Shown: positions 52,765 to 62,364 of the stretch, in pieces
Layout: the number at the start of each line of letters is the position of its first letter
How positions within the stretch are numbered: the stretch's first letter is position 1
NCBI RefSeq assembly: GCF_900130015.1
Contig: NZ_FQXS01000001.1
Location: 62,001 to 126,000, forward strand
DNA length: 64,000 nucleotides
From: Desulfofustis glycolicus DSM 9705
GTDB lineage: Bacteria > Desulfobacterota > Desulfobulbia > Desulfobulbales > Desulfocapsaceae
Direction of reading: 5' to 3'
Program-made: the position numbers and the translations under genes
Notes under the pieces: generated by a model
Databases searched by the model: none
Told to the model about the DNA's origin: nothing
What the model saw: only the letters and a program-made list of their open reading frames with translations

Positions 52765-54813
52765 ATGAAACTGAAAGGAAAGTTACTGGCCATCAGTGCC
52801 ATCGGCATCGTCATCAGTTTTACCGCCAGCGCGGCAATAACCTTCTACTATTATAATCACGAGAAACAGAAACGGATCACCGAAGCGGTGGCCATGGCCC
52901 AGCATAACTTCGACGTGGCCATGGACGCCAAGAAGGATGTCTGGCAGACCAACGCCTTGCAGATTGCCGGCAACCAGCAGATCATTTCGGCGCTGGCCTC
53001 CGGCGACCGGGATCAGGCAGACCGAGTGCTCAGTGGATTGGGTGCCGTATTCAAAGAAAATACCACGTTTCGCAACGTGGCGATTCACCTGATCGACAAA
53101 GATCTGCACTCTTTTTACAAATCGTGGGACAAAGACCGGTTTGGCGAGCAATTGTCACACTCGCAGGGCTATCCGCTGATCAAGGGCAGCGGCAAATCGC
53201 TAGTGGCGATGGAAATATCACCCAAGGGGCTGCGCCTCAAAGGACTATTTCCGATCCGTGACGGGGAAACCTTTCTCGGCATCGCCAACTTCGAGGGCGG
53301 GCTCAACTCGATCAAGATGACCCTGAAACCCTATGGCATCGACTTTCTCTATTTCATGGACGCCAAGGATGTCGCCATTGCTCCCGGTCTCAAGGACAAG
53401 CAGAAGACCGGCGCCTTCCTGCTCAACCAGGGCAATATCGACGAGGAATTCAACACCTTCATCAATCAGGAGGGCGTGTTGCCACGCATCCTCGACAACG
53501 ACTACCTGATCACCGACGAATACCTCAGCTTCAAGGGTTCCTTCACCGATTTCTCCGGCCAGCCGGTCGGCCTCTACCTGCTCGGAATGAAGACCGATCT
53601 GGTAATGAAGGACATCTACGCGTTGCGCGGTCTGATGGCCAAACTGTTCGCCGGCCTGTTCGGCTGTTTCCTGGCACTGCTGCTGGTTCTCATCTTCTTC
53701 ATCAACCGAACGGTCATCGCGCCACTCAACGCGATCTCGAAGAACATGGAGGACATCGCCGTCGGCGAGGGTGATCTGACCAAACGAATCCCGGTCCAGA
53801 GCAAAGACGAGATCGGTATCCTGGCGGGCTGGTTCAACCAGTTTCTCGACAAGCTCAATGCCATCGTCGTCGATATCAGCAGAAACTCGGAAACTGTTAC
53901 CACCGCCTCCTACGAACTGCTCTCGGTATCCGGCCAACTGGCCGATACCGCGGAAAACCTGACCGGACGATCGAACACGGTTGCCGTTGCCTCGGAAGAG
54001 ATGAGTTCCAACATGAACTCAGTGGCCGCCGCCAGCGAGCAGATCGCCACCAATGTCGGCATGGTGACCGGTTCCGCGTCCCTGATGCAAAACAGCCTGG
54101 CCGACGTGCGCCGCAATTGCGATCAGGCGAGCACTGTTTCGGATCATGCGGCAACACAGATAAACGAAACCACCCAGCGGGTAGAACTGCTCGGAAAAGC
54201 CGCCGAAGAGATCTCGCAGATCACCGAGGCCATCACCGAGATTGCCGACCAGACCAACCTGCTGGCCCTCAACGCTACCATCGAGGCGGCCCGGGCCGGA
54301 GATGCGGGGAAAGGGTTTGCCGTGGTAGCCGGGGAGATCAAGGAACTGGCCAGCCAGACGACATCTGCGACCGGCAACATCCGCCAGAAAATCTCAGAGA
54401 TCCAGTCCCTGACCAATACGACGGTTGACGATGTCGACAAGGTCGCCGAGGTCTTCGGCCAGGTCAAAACCGTCATTGACGAGATCGTCGCGGCCATCGA
54501 GCAGCAATCGGCAAGCGCCGAAGAGGTTGCCGGCAATATCGAGCAGGCGGCCAAAGGATTGCAGGAAGTCAACGAAAACGTGTCACAGAGTTCCCAGGTC
54601 TCACTGGAGATCGCCAGAGACATCTCCGATGTGCGAACTTATGCCGACGATATGCACCTGAAGAGCCAGACCATGCGCGGCAGCGCCGAAAATCTCACCA
54701 GCCTGTCGGCAAAGCTGAAGGAGATGATTTCGGTCTTCAAGATCAAGCAGACCGAGGGGCCCGGCGCGAGCCCGCTCCATCATCGCCAGCGGACGCGGCA
54801 GCAGGCGACCTGA
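52765..54813 (+). CDS. Methyl-accepting chemotaxis protein
   Basis: A 682-residue chemoreceptor. It has an N-terminal helix (7-28), a large periplasmic Cache-type sensor (about 30-290), a second helix (about 293-315), HAMP (LDK region) and a cytoplasmic signalling domain. The hairpin tip is [45 protein letters not shown]. There is no CheR-docking pentapeptide. The last 15 residues are unusual, and the stop is directly followed by a small ORF that looks like the end of a hemerythrin domain, as in DcrH-type oxygen-sensing receptors. Confidence 0.92.
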   Translation: MKLKGKLLAISAIGIVISFTASAAITFYYYNHEKQKRITEAVAMAQHNFDVAMDAKKDVWQTNALQIAGNQQIISALASGDRDQADRVLSGLGAVFKENTTFRNVAIHLIDKDLHSFYKSWDKDRFGEQLSHSQGYPLIKGSGKSLVAMEISPKGLRLKGLFPIRDGETFLGIANFEGGLNSIKMTLKPYGIDFLYFMDAKDVAIAPGLKDKQKTGAFLLNQGNIDEEFNTFINQEGVLPRILDNDYLITDEYLSFKGSFTDFSGQPVGLYLLGMKTDLVMKDIYALRGLMAKLFAGLFGCFLALLLVLIFFINRTVIAPLNAISKNMEDIAVGEGDLTKRIPVQSKDEIGILAGWFNQFLDKLNAIVVDISRNSETVTTASYELLSVSGQLADTAENLTGRSNTVAVASEEMSSNMNSVAAASEQIATNVGMVTGSASLMQNSLADVRRNCDQASTVSDHAATQINETTQRVELLGKAAEEISQITEAITEIADQTNLLALNATIEAARAGDAGKGFAVVAGEIKELASQTTSATGNIRQKISEIQSLTNTTVDDVDKVAEVFGQVKTVIDEIVAAIEQQSASAEEVAGNIEQAAKGLQEVNENVSQSSQVSLEIARDISDVRTYADDMHLKSQTMRGSAENLTSLSAKLKEMISVFKIKQTEGPGASPLHHRQRTRQQAT

Positions 54814-54971
54814 TGGACTGGCTGCAAAACCACATTTTGAAAATCGACCGACAATACGTACCGCTGCTCAACGATAAAAAAGTGGTCAAATGCCCCGGGC
54901 CGGACTGCGTGTTCGCACTTGCCGACGGCCCGGGGCAACCCGCTGCCGTCAGCTGCGGAAGATACTGTTGA
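54813..54971 (+). CDS. 52-residue ORF resembling the last hemerythrin helix, with Cys-rich tail
   Basis: This short frame starts in the chemoreceptor stop (TGATG). Its first 20 residues ([20 protein letters not shown]) resemble the C-terminal signature of bacteriohemerythrins, where the His and the Asp five residues later bind the di-iron centre. The rest holds four cysteines (KCPGPDC, SCGRYC), possibly a zinc-ribbon. The other hemerythrin helices are missing. It could be a remnant of a receptor-hemerythrin fusion or a small functional protein. It overlaps the convergent next gene by 23 bp. Confidence 0.5.
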   Translation: MDWLQNHILKIDRQYVPLLNDKKVVKCPGPDCVFALADGPGQPAAVSCGRYC

Positions 54972-55953
54972 ACCGCTCCGTCTGCTGCCGGCCGATGATC
55001 TTGTTAAAACCCTCGAACCAGCGATTGGCATCGAGTTCGATCCCGCTGGTCACCGACTCGCCCTTGCCGAGGATATTGAAGTAACGCTGCTGCGCGGCCC
55101 GCGTGGTCAAGCCGAGCCCGACGCAATAAAGACCGATGCCGAACCCCATTTCATGCAGCTCACGGGGACTTTTGTAGGGGGTCTTCGGACTGCCCTCGAT
55201 CATATTGGCCACCAGCAGTGCTTCGGAACCCTTGAACGCAGCAGCCGCATCAGCAAGCTGGCGATCGTCGAGCAAGGCCTCGATGAAGATCAGCTCAGCG
55301 CCGTGCTCGGCGTAGAGCTGCCCGCGCCGCAGCCCTTCGGCAAAGCCGTCGGCGGCCACCGCGTCGGTCCGGGCCATGACCATCAGATCGTCCTGGCACC
55401 GGGCGAAATCGACCGCAGGCCTCAGCCGCAGCTCGATCATCTCTTCGGCGGAAATGGTTTGCTTGCCGCTGCCGCAGGCCCCGTCCATGTGGCCGCAGGT
55501 CTTGTTGATCGCGTACTGGTCTTCGATCTGCACGTATTGCCCGCCCATTTTGTGGACCTGGCGACAGGTCAGGACGATCGAAGACGGCTCGTTGCCGTAG
55601 CCGGTATCGATATCGACGCCGATCGGCAGGGCCGGTGAGCCGGTATCCAGGGCGGCCAGCCAGGTGGCCTGCTCGATGATATTGGTGTGCTCGACGATCT
55701 CGTGGCGCAGGATATAGTCCATGTCCGGCAGGCCGTAATTGGCCGCACAGAGATAGCCGGAGACGAAGGTGATAAAGCCGCCGATATAGTCGGGAACGGC
55801 CTTCTGCTCGTAGAGATCGTAGATACAGTGGTGCAGCTGGCGGGCCTCTATGCCGTTGGACACCCCGATGGCCAGCAGGATCCTCTCATCACGCCGGGCC
55901 ACCATCTGCCGCAGGTTCAACCGCTTCACGTTCCAGTCGACGTAGGTTTTCAT
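54949..55953 (-). CDS. Isocitrate lyase/PEP mutase superfamily enzyme
   Basis: A 334-residue TIM-barrel enzyme. It has the metal-site motif GVDIDTGYGNEPSS, the IEDQ segment, NKTCGHMDG at the position of the isocitrate-lyase KKCGH catalytic loop, and VMARTDAVAADGF. Length is shorter than true isocitrate lyase (about 430) and longer than most 2-methylisocitrate lyases. A C-C bond cleaving or phosphonopyruvate-type reaction on a 2-oxo acid is expected; the substrate is unknown. GGGGGAGGGG precedes the ATG at 55953. It is coupled by ATGA to an ACT-domain gene. Confidence 0.82.
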   Translation of the reverse strand: MKTYVDWNVKRLNLRQMVARRDERILLAIGVSNGIEARQLHHCIYDLYEQKAVPDYIGGFITFVSGYLCAANYGLPDMDYILRHEIVEHTNIIEQATWLAALDTGSPALPIGVDIDTGYGNEPSSIVLTCRQVHKMGGQYVQIEDQYAINKTCGHMDGACGSGKQTISAEEMIELRLRPAVDFARCQDDLMVMARTDAVAADGFAEGLRRGQLYAEHGAELIFIEALLDDRQLADAAAAFKGSEALLVANMIEGSPKTPYKSPRELHEMGFGIGLYCVGLGLTTRAAQQRYFNILGKGESVTSGIELDANRWFEGFNKIIGRQQTERFNSIFRS

Positions 55954-56357
55954 GCCCCCTCCCCCTGCAGAACGGCCAACGCCTGGTCGATGTCCCCGAC
56001 GCGCAGCACCAGGGTCGCTTGCTGACACTGAGGGTGAACGCTGGCGTAGACGTAATTGATATTGATACCGGCCTGTGACAGACGGGTCGCCAAATCGCCG
56101 GTGGCACCCGGCTGATTGACAAGTTCGACGAGCAATACCTCCGATTCGATCGACCTGAAGCCGGCCTGATCAAGAAGCCGACCGATTTCCGAGCCCGCTT
56201 CCGGAACAATGCGCAGAATCGATTCTTCGATGGTATCGATGGCGCAGATGGCGTGCAGGTTGATCTTCCGGTCGGCAATGATAGTGCATACCTCCGCCAG
56301 GGCTCCGACCCGATTTTCCAGAAATACCGAGTATTGTCGGCACCGCTTGATGTTCAT
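55950..56357 (-). CDS. Double ACT-domain protein
   Basis: A 135-residue protein with two ACT units: YSVFLENRVGALAEVCTIIADRKINLHAICAID and LLVELVNQPGATGDLATRLSQAGININYVYASV. ACT domains bind amino acids and regulate enzymes. Its stop overlaps the PEP-mutase-like start, so it may be that enzyme's amino-acid-sensing partner. The start at 56357 is set by GGAGGGCAGG; the longer frame lacks a ribosome site. Confidence 0.85.
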   Translation of the reverse strand: MNIKRCRQYSVFLENRVGALAEVCTIIADRKINLHAICAIDTIEESILRIVPEAGSEIGRLLDQAGFRSIESEVLLVELVNQPGATGDLATRLSQAGININYVYASVHPQCQQATLVLRVGDIDQALAVLQGEGA

Positions 56358-56414
56358 CCTGCCCTCCTGTGGCTTCGATCCGCGCCGCGACGCACTATGG
56401 GGTGAGAACTGCAC

Positions 56415-56556
56415 ACATGGATTGTGCAGAACAAGTCCTGAATATCTTGAATTATAGCAAAGGATATGCAGAATATAATTGCTTTTTATGGCTTATATTG
56501 TATATATTGAGCAATATTATTTTATTTTTATTGAAATTTAGCAATAAAATACATTA
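56415..56556. promoter_or_regulatory. AT-rich divergent promoter with candidate Lrp sites
   Basis: Very AT-rich sequence between the ACT operon and the Lrp gene. AGCAA occurs at 56456, 56510 and 56540, with the inverse TTGCT at 56479; ATTGCT and AGCAAT form a 6-bp inverted repeat across 26 bases. Lrp proteins often bind several such phased AT-rich sites. Confidence 0.5.
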
Positions 56557-57036
56557 ATGGACCAGACCGACCTGAAGATTCTCGACACACTGCAACACCA
56601 GGCCAGGATAACCAACGTCGCCCTGGCGGAAGCGGTCAACCTCTCGCCGGCACCGTGCCTCAGGAGGGTCCGTGAGTTGGAAGAGCGGGGGGTGATCCGC
56701 AGCTACAACACCCTGCTCGACGCCGATCAGCTCGGCTGGCCGGTCAGCGTCTTCATCGAGATCAGGCTGGAACGTCAGGTGGTCGGAGATCTGAAGATTT
56801 TCGAAGGGCAGATCGAGCGGTTTCCCGAGGTCATGGAGTGTTATCTGATGACCGGCGCGTCCGATTATCTGCTTCGCGTCGTCGCCAAAGACCTCAAATC
56901 ATTGCAGGCCTTTATTACCGACAAACTGGCGAGCATCCCCAATATCGCCAACATTCAATCGAGCATCGCGCTCAAGCAGGTGAAATACAAGACCGCACTG
57001 CCGGCCCTGACCGCCGAGGATCGGGCCGAGGCCTGA
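56557..57036 (+). CDS. Lrp/AsnC-family transcriptional regulator
   Basis: A 159-residue regulator with the N-terminal helix-turn-helix (LDTLQHQARITNVALAEAVNLSPAPCLRRVRELEERGVI) and a C-terminal RAM ligand domain (VMECYLMTGASDYLLRVVAKDLKSLQAFI). It is divergent from the ACT/PEP-mutase-like operon and is probably its amino-acid-responsive regulator. Confidence 0.92.
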   Translation: MDQTDLKILDTLQHQARITNVALAEAVNLSPAPCLRRVRELEERGVIRSYNTLLDADQLGWPVSVFIEIRLERQVVGDLKIFEGQIERFPEVMECYLMTGASDYLLRVVAKDLKSLQAFITDKLASIPNIANIQSSIALKQVKYKTALPALTAEDRAEA

Positions 57037-57087
57037 GCGCACAGCGACGGCTGAACCGGAGACACGGGCACCGGCCGGCTGGACGGA

Positions 57088-58806
57088 TCAATCGGTAAAC
57101 AGCGGTACGTGACAAAAACGCGTCACATCAAAGAGACCTTGGTCGGTGAGCTTGAGTTCCGGGATAACCGGCAGAGCCAGGAAAGACAGGGCCATGAACG
57201 GATCACCGGGGACGGCACCGATGGTTCGCGCGGCGGCGGTCAGCTCCTCGATCCGTTGCCGCACCTGATCAAGCGGCAGCACCGCCATCAGCCCGGCCAG
57301 CGGCAACGCGAGTGAAGCGACCAGCCGACCGCCGGCAACTACCACCTGGCCGCCGCCAAGACCGATTACCGCATCGATGGCCTGGCGCAGATCGCGGTCA
57401 CTGACGCCGACGGCGACGATATTGTGTGAATCATGGGCGACACTGGAGGCCAGTGCTCCGGTCCGCAGGCCAAAGCCGGAAACGAACCCCTTGCCGACAT
57501 TGCCGGTGGCCCGGTGCCGTTCGACCACCACCAGCTTGAGCAGGTCGCGCTCCGGGTCGGCCACGGCCAGTCCGTCCCGGCACGTCAGACGGACCGTCCG
57601 TCGGCCCGTAACGACTTGGCCCGGAACCAGTTCGATCACCTGGCCGGTCGTCCCGGTTGCACCAATCGCCAGGTCGAGGGAGTCGGTACGCACCCGCATT
57701 GTCGGCGGGCACTCCATCACCGGCGGGCTCGGGATCTCCGGACGCATCTTCCCGGCCTGGGCAACCAGACGGCCACCGCTGTAGACAGCGGTCGGCACAA
57801 AACTCTCGAGATCCGGCAGCACCAGCAGATCGGCACGGCGGCCCGGCGCGATCGCCCCGAGATGCGTCAATCCGAAACGGCGGGCCGGGTGGATGGTGGC
57901 CATGCGGATGGCGGTCAACGGATCGATGCCGCCCTGCACCGCTCGCCGCACCAGGTAATTGATATGCCCCTCGCGGCAGATGTCGCCGGGATGCCGATCA
58001 TCGGTACACCACATCAGAAACGACTCGGTCTGCGGGGTGATGATCGGCAGCAGATCGGCCAGGTTCTTGGCACCGGTCCCTTCCCGGATCATGATATGCA
58101 TGCCCATCGCGAGCTTTTCCCGGGCCTCCGCGGCCGAGATGCACTCGTGATCGCTGGAGATACCGGCCGCGACATAGGCGGCCAGCTCCTTGCCGGCCAG
58201 TCCGGGACAATGGCCGTCCACCGGTTTGCGCCGCTCGTGGGTCGCCTCGATCTTGGCGAGCACGTCCGGGTCGCAGGCCAGCAGGCCGGGGAAATTCATC
58301 ATCTCGCCCAGGGCCAGAATCCGCTCGTTGGCCAACAACGGGGCCAGCGTCGCGGCGTCGAGTACCGCACCGGCGGTTTCCATGGCCGTGGCCGGCACAC
58401 AGGACGGCAGCCCGTAATAGATGTTCATCGGCTGCTGCTCCGCCGCCGCCAGCATCGCCTCAATGCCACCAAGGCCGAGCACATTGGCTATTTCATGGGG
58501 ATCGGCAACCACCGTCGTCGTGCCGAGCGGTAGCACCGCCCGGACGAATTCCGAGACGGAGGTCATCGCGCTTTCGATATGGACATGGCTGTCGATAAAA
58601 CCGGGAGCCAGGAACCGGCCCACCAGCGAAACGGTGTGGTGTGCCTGATAGTCACCGATACCGACAACGCACCCGTCGGCAACGGCAACCGAGCCGGCAT
58701 CGATCGAACCGTTGAAAACATTGACGATCCGGGCATCGGTCAGCAGCAGGTCGACCGGGCGCTGCCCCCGGGCGGCGGTAATCAGATCAGCGATTGCCAT
58801 CGGCAT
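57088..58806 (-). CDS. ade: Adenine deaminase
   Basis: A 572-residue metal-dependent deaminase converting adenine to hypoxanthine. It has SHVHIESA (His74, His76), ADPHEIANVLG, DGHCPGL, SSDHECI and CTDDRHPGDI motifs, and the extra C-terminal domain of Ade-type enzymes (VVERHRATGNVGKGFVSGFGL, SHDSHNIVAVG). An ATG two codons later (58800) is an alternative start. It is the last gene after C69 and M48 peptidase genes, with a 6-bp gap. Confidence 0.93.
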   Translation of the reverse strand: MPMAIADLITAARGQRPVDLLLTDARIVNVFNGSIDAGSVAVADGCVVGIGDYQAHHTVSLVGRFLAPGFIDSHVHIESAMTSVSEFVRAVLPLGTTTVVADPHEIANVLGLGGIEAMLAAAEQQPMNIYYGLPSCVPATAMETAGAVLDAATLAPLLANERILALGEMMNFPGLLACDPDVLAKIEATHERRKPVDGHCPGLAGKELAAYVAAGISSDHECISAAEAREKLAMGMHIMIREGTGAKNLADLLPIITPQTESFLMWCTDDRHPGDICREGHINYLVRRAVQGGIDPLTAIRMATIHPARRFGLTHLGAIAPGRRADLLVLPDLESFVPTAVYSGGRLVAQAGKMRPEIPSPPVMECPPTMRVRTDSLDLAIGATGTTGQVIELVPGQVVTGRRTVRLTCRDGLAVADPERDLLKLVVVERHRATGNVGKGFVSGFGLRTGALASSVAHDSHNIVAVGVSDRDLRQAIDAVIGLGGGQVVVAGGRLVASLALPLAGLMAVLPLDQVRQRIEELTAAARTIGAVPGDPFMALSFLALPVIPELKLTDQGLFDVTRFCHVPLFTD

Positions 58807-58812
58807 GTACCC

Positions 58813-60180
58813 CTATTTCACCAGTCCCCATTTCTGCAGCCGCCCGTAGGCATACTGCGCTGCCTGCCCACGCTGGCCGAGATTGAGATAGGCGGCATAG
58901 TGACGGGCGGCGAGCCGTTTGTCACCCGTTCCTTCCGCGGCCACGCCTTTGAGAAAAGCGATACCGGCGTCACCGGGCAGGGTTCGATCGACATCGTCGA
59001 AGGCCTGGTAAGCGGCCGCCGGCTCGCGCTGGCTAAGCGCCAGAATACCGGCCAGCTTGTGGCCCTGGGCCTCTTCCGGGTAGATTTTTCGGGCGGCGTC
59101 GGCATAACGCAGCGCCAGTTGCCCCTTGCCCTGCGCCTGAAGGCACTGAGCCATGCGAATGGTGGCGGCATAATCTCGCGGGGTTTTCGTCAACGCCGTA
59201 CGAAACTGTTTTTCCGCCTCCGGTAATTGTTTCTTGGTCATGGCCAACTCGCCGTTCTGACAGGCCTCGATGGTCGGCTTGAGTCGGCGTAGACCGGCGG
59301 TTCGGTCGAGGAATCGCTCCCGGTGCGGATCGGCACCCTCGGTGGCGGCGTAGACGGTCTCGGCCCGGTGCCGGGCGATATCACGCCGTTCACTGCTCAT
59401 CGGGTGCGAAGAGAACATCGTCTCGAGCAGGCCCGGCGCCTGTTTCTCCTGATCGACGAGGAGTTGCTGCAGACCGACCATGGCGTCGGCCGGATAGCCG
59501 GCCCGCACCAGATAATCCTGGCCGAGCGCATCGGCCTCCCGCTCGTTGTCCCGCGAATAGCTGGCAAGCAGCGCACTGGCGCCGAGTTGGCTGCCCATAC
59601 CGAGCAGCGCCCCCCATTGGGAATCGCGGACGGCGACATTGAGGCCGACCACCGCCACCTGTGCCAGCAACGATTGGCCTTGGCGCTGTGCGGCGTGGCG
59701 GGCGTTGACATGGCCGGTCTCATGACCGAGCAAGGCTGCCAGCTGGGCCTCGTTGTCCAGTTCCGAGACGATGCCGCGGGTCACCCCCATCGCCCCACCG
59801 GGAAAGGTGTAGGCATTGACATAGTTGGCATTGAGCACCCGGTAGGAATACGGCATGTCCGGTCGGTGGCTCACCCGGCTGACGCGCCGGCCGACCTCGG
59901 TCACATAATCGTTCAGCCGGCCGTCCTGGACCGCGCCGAGATCCTGGGAGAACTGGTGCGGCGAGACCTGGGCGTCGATCGCCCGCTCCTGGGCCTCGGT
60001 CATGCCGACCAGGATACTCTCTCCAGTCACCGGCGAGGTGGCGCAGCCCTGCAGGCTGATCGTCGACGGACAGAGCGTGCCGACGCCGATCAGCCAGAGC
60101 GCCTGCCGGCGGCTGATTCGGTTGCGCCGCAGACAGCGCGCCAGATCGATACGAAAGTCGTCAAAAGATCGTGTAGTCAT
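58813..60180 (-). CDS. M48-family metalloprotease lipoprotein with TPR repeats (BepA/YfgC-like)
   Basis: A 455-residue periplasmic zinc protease. The N-terminus has SRRQALWL before a hydrophobic stretch and a lipobox with Cys46 (SLQGC), suggesting a Tat-like exported lipoprotein. The zinc site is HETGH (153-157) with Glu215 (NEREADALG). TPR-like repeats fill residues about 310-455. BepA-like proteins assemble or remove misfolded outer-membrane proteins. It lies 24 bp after the C69 gene. Confidence 0.9.
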   Translation of the reverse strand: MTTRSFDDFRIDLARCLRRNRISRRQALWLIGVGTLCPSTISLQGCATSPVTGESILVGMTEAQERAIDAQVSPHQFSQDLGAVQDGRLNDYVTEVGRRVSRVSHRPDMPYSYRVLNANYVNAYTFPGGAMGVTRGIVSELDNEAQLAALLGHETGHVNARHAAQRQGQSLLAQVAVVGLNVAVRDSQWGALLGMGSQLGASALLASYSRDNEREADALGQDYLVRAGYPADAMVGLQQLLVDQEKQAPGLLETMFSSHPMSSERRDIARHRAETVYAATEGADPHRERFLDRTAGLRRLKPTIEACQNGELAMTKKQLPEAEKQFRTALTKTPRDYAATIRMAQCLQAQGKGQLALRYADAARKIYPEEAQGHKLAGILALSQREPAAAYQAFDDVDRTLPGDAGIAFLKGVAAEGTGDKRLAARHYAAYLNLGQRGQAAQYAYGRLQKWGLVK

Positions 60181-60204
60181 GGTCGGTTCCTCTCTGCTGC
60201 GAGG

Positions 60205-61944
60205 TCATTTGGTCGCCGGCTTCTCATACGATTGGGGGCCATTCTGATACCCCACCGCTTCAAGCCACCAGGCAGGATAGAAGACCGGCTGGGCAATCGT
60301 TTCCTTAGTGTTGATGTAGCCGTCGTTGTAGGTGATATAGAGGTGATCGGCAAGCTGCCACCAGGCTGCCAGCAATTCGTCGGCATGGGCCGCGCTGTCC
60401 TCGGTCAACAGTCGACGGGCACCCTGTTCATCGCCGCTCTGCCACAGGGCCAGGGCCCGGGCCTCAACCTCGTGCCGGCCGCCGAAGCCCCGGGCCTCAA
60501 AACGACCCCGCTCTGCTCGGATATCTTTGATCATATAGGAATACTTGAGCATCGCGTAGTTGGCGACATAGTTGAACGCGGTCCACATGCTGCCCCGGTC
60601 GACACGAAGTACATCGGCCACCTCGAGCGAGCGCGGCAGCCCGAGTCCGCCGGCATAAAACGGCAGCAACACCGACGTGGCCGGGCGATCGAGACCGATC
60701 CAGCTGACGCCGCCGATCGGGTCGGGCAACCAGGAACGGGACTGATTGACATAGACATAGGCACAGCGATAGATATTGAGCGGTCTCTCAAACGCCCCGT
60801 TGAGCGTGGTCATCCGGCCCTGCTTGTCCATCGTCGCTTCGGCGCCGCCCTCGAACCGATTCGGGTTGTCGAACGGTCCGGCGGCCAGTCCGGTGGTCAA
60901 GTCGAACTCTGTGCCTTCATAGTTGTCGCGATGAACGGCCATAACATCCTGCACGCTAAGTTTCTGGTCCGGAACCACGGCAAAGGGATAGCTGCGGGTA
61001 AACGGCCCATCCACCCAGGCAGGCAGGTCCAAGGACGAGGCGACCAGGGATTGGGCGCGCCAAACGCGGCGAAGCGAGTAATAGGGATGATGAAACTCGC
61101 CGTCGCCATAGACCCGCGCCCAGTCCAGCGGACCGTCCTCGGGCCGCCACCAGCCATTGGTCCGGGCAGCATCGAAAATATTGGCCGAGAAGATCATATC
61201 GTCGGCGCCTTCACGAATCTCGCGAATGCGAAACTGGTTCGCCGCCACGAAAAAGCCGTTGTCCGGCACCCGCTGGGCCACCCAGACGCCATCCGTACCG
61301 TTGAGATCGTAACCGGCCATTTCAAAGACCCACCCTTCGTTCGGATCGGCGACCAGCAGGGTTTCGCCGGTACCGTAATAGCCATAGGTATCGATCAACC
61401 TGCCCATCACGGCAATGGCCTCGCGGGCGGTTGTGCTGCGCTCCAGGGCCACACGCGAGAGCTCGGCGGAATAGAAGATTCGCTTGCCAGGCTCCGGCAA
61501 TGGATGAACCTTGGCCTTGTCCGTGCATTCACCGATGGACACCTGGTGCTCGTTCATGATCCCATAGTTGGCGTCGATATAGGCAAAGGTATGAGACACC
61601 TGCGGAATAAAGCCGAGCGGTACGCTGGCCGGCTCATCGGGGTTCCGGTAACCGGGGCCGCGGCCGTCGGTGACCAACCGGTGGGTCTGGCTGCCGCCCC
61701 ACTCGGGCAAGTAGCCCATGGCGGCGCTCTCGTAAAAGACCGGGCGGAGTGCTCCTTCCGGGTGGTCCATGGCCGGCACGAACACCACCCGGGGATCTCC
61801 GAGCCCGTCATCGGTGTGCGACACCATCACCGAGCCGTCGGCCGATGCGTCCTTGCCGGTCAACGTGGTGGTGCAATTGAAGGCGGGCGTGGACAGGGCG
61901 AGGGTCAATAGCACCACCGCCGGGAAAACAACATGCTTCTTCAT
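60205..61944 (-). CDS. C69-family dipeptidase (exported)
   Basis: A 579-residue N-terminal-nucleophile hydrolase of the PepD/dipeptidase A family. The signal peptide (1-23) is followed at once by the catalytic Cys24 (AFNCTTTLTGKDASADG), which would become the new N-terminus after cleavage. Later segments typical of C69 are DPNEGWVFEMAGYD and VPDNGFFVAANQFRIREI. AGGAG lies eight bases before the ATG at 61944. It begins the operon with the M48 protease and adenine deaminase. Confidence 0.9.
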   Translation of the reverse strand: MKKHVVFPAVVLLTLALSTPAFNCTTTLTGKDASADGSVMVSHTDDGLGDPRVVFVPAMDHPEGALRPVFYESAAMGYLPEWGGSQTHRLVTDGRGPGYRNPDEPASVPLGFIPQVSHTFAYIDANYGIMNEHQVSIGECTDKAKVHPLPEPGKRIFYSAELSRVALERSTTAREAIAVMGRLIDTYGYYGTGETLLVADPNEGWVFEMAGYDLNGTDGVWVAQRVPDNGFFVAANQFRIREIREGADDMIFSANIFDAARTNGWWRPEDGPLDWARVYGDGEFHHPYYSLRRVWRAQSLVASSLDLPAWVDGPFTRSYPFAVVPDQKLSVQDVMAVHRDNYEGTEFDLTTGLAAGPFDNPNRFEGGAEATMDKQGRMTTLNGAFERPLNIYRCAYVYVNQSRSWLPDPIGGVSWIGLDRPATSVLLPFYAGGLGLPRSLEVADVLRVDRGSMWTAFNYVANYAMLKYSYMIKDIRAERGRFEARGFGGRHEVEARALALWQSGDEQGARRLLTEDSAAHADELLAAWWQLADHLYITYNDGYINTKETIAQPVFYPAWWLEAVGYQNGPQSYEKPATK

Positions 61945-62364
61945 GATGGCTACTCCTGTAAGTATTCGCAACCGACCGGGATGTGAGGAACGCCTCGGTC
62001 GGCCCCGTCACGCTGACAACGGGAAAAGCGTTTTTCGGGCAGTTGTAAGATATCCGAAAGAATATCGTTTTCCCGTCGATTCGGCAAGCAGTCCCGTCCT
62101 ACTCAACAAGGCAGCATTCGCCTCTCATCCTCCGGCTGAACTGGATAAAACATCTTATCTTCCTGGAAAAATGATTTTTTCGGTCAACTTTTTTCTTGCA
62201 GCAAGGCGGTCCTAAGGGGTAGCACTGCAGAAAAGGGTTGAGCTACGGAACCAGCGCACCGGCTGCCGTCGATACGCGTCCGGTTGACGATCCGCCGACA
62301 GGCAGATCCACGACTGTCTCAACCAGGTGCAAAACGGAAAACCCGTTCAAGGAGAAAGCCGTCA
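61945..62364. other. 420-bp divergent region between dipeptidase and crcB genes
   Basis: No gene was recognised. A perfect 7-bp inverted repeat, CCGACCG and CGGTCGG (61972-62002), lies in the leader of the dipeptidase gene. A short GGCAGCATTCGCC stem near 62109 recalls the start of a fluoride riboswitch, but the required downstream parts are missing. Confidence 0.45.

Noticed and set aside
57433-58533. A 366-codon plus-strand frame over the adenine deaminase gene
   Set aside because: Antisense shadow; His/Arg/Gly-rich with no family features.
59323-61911. An 862-codon plus-strand open frame antisense to the M48 and C69 genes
   Set aside because: It mirrors the codon bias of the GC-rich genes on the other strand, has no domain features, and both antisense genes have clear motifs and ribosome sites.
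62105-62160. A crcB (fluoride) riboswitch upstream of crcB
   Set aside because: A short GGC...GCC stem is present, but the conserved GATG segments, the pseudoknot partner and the 3' CTGATG part are missing, and it lies about 200 bp from the gene.
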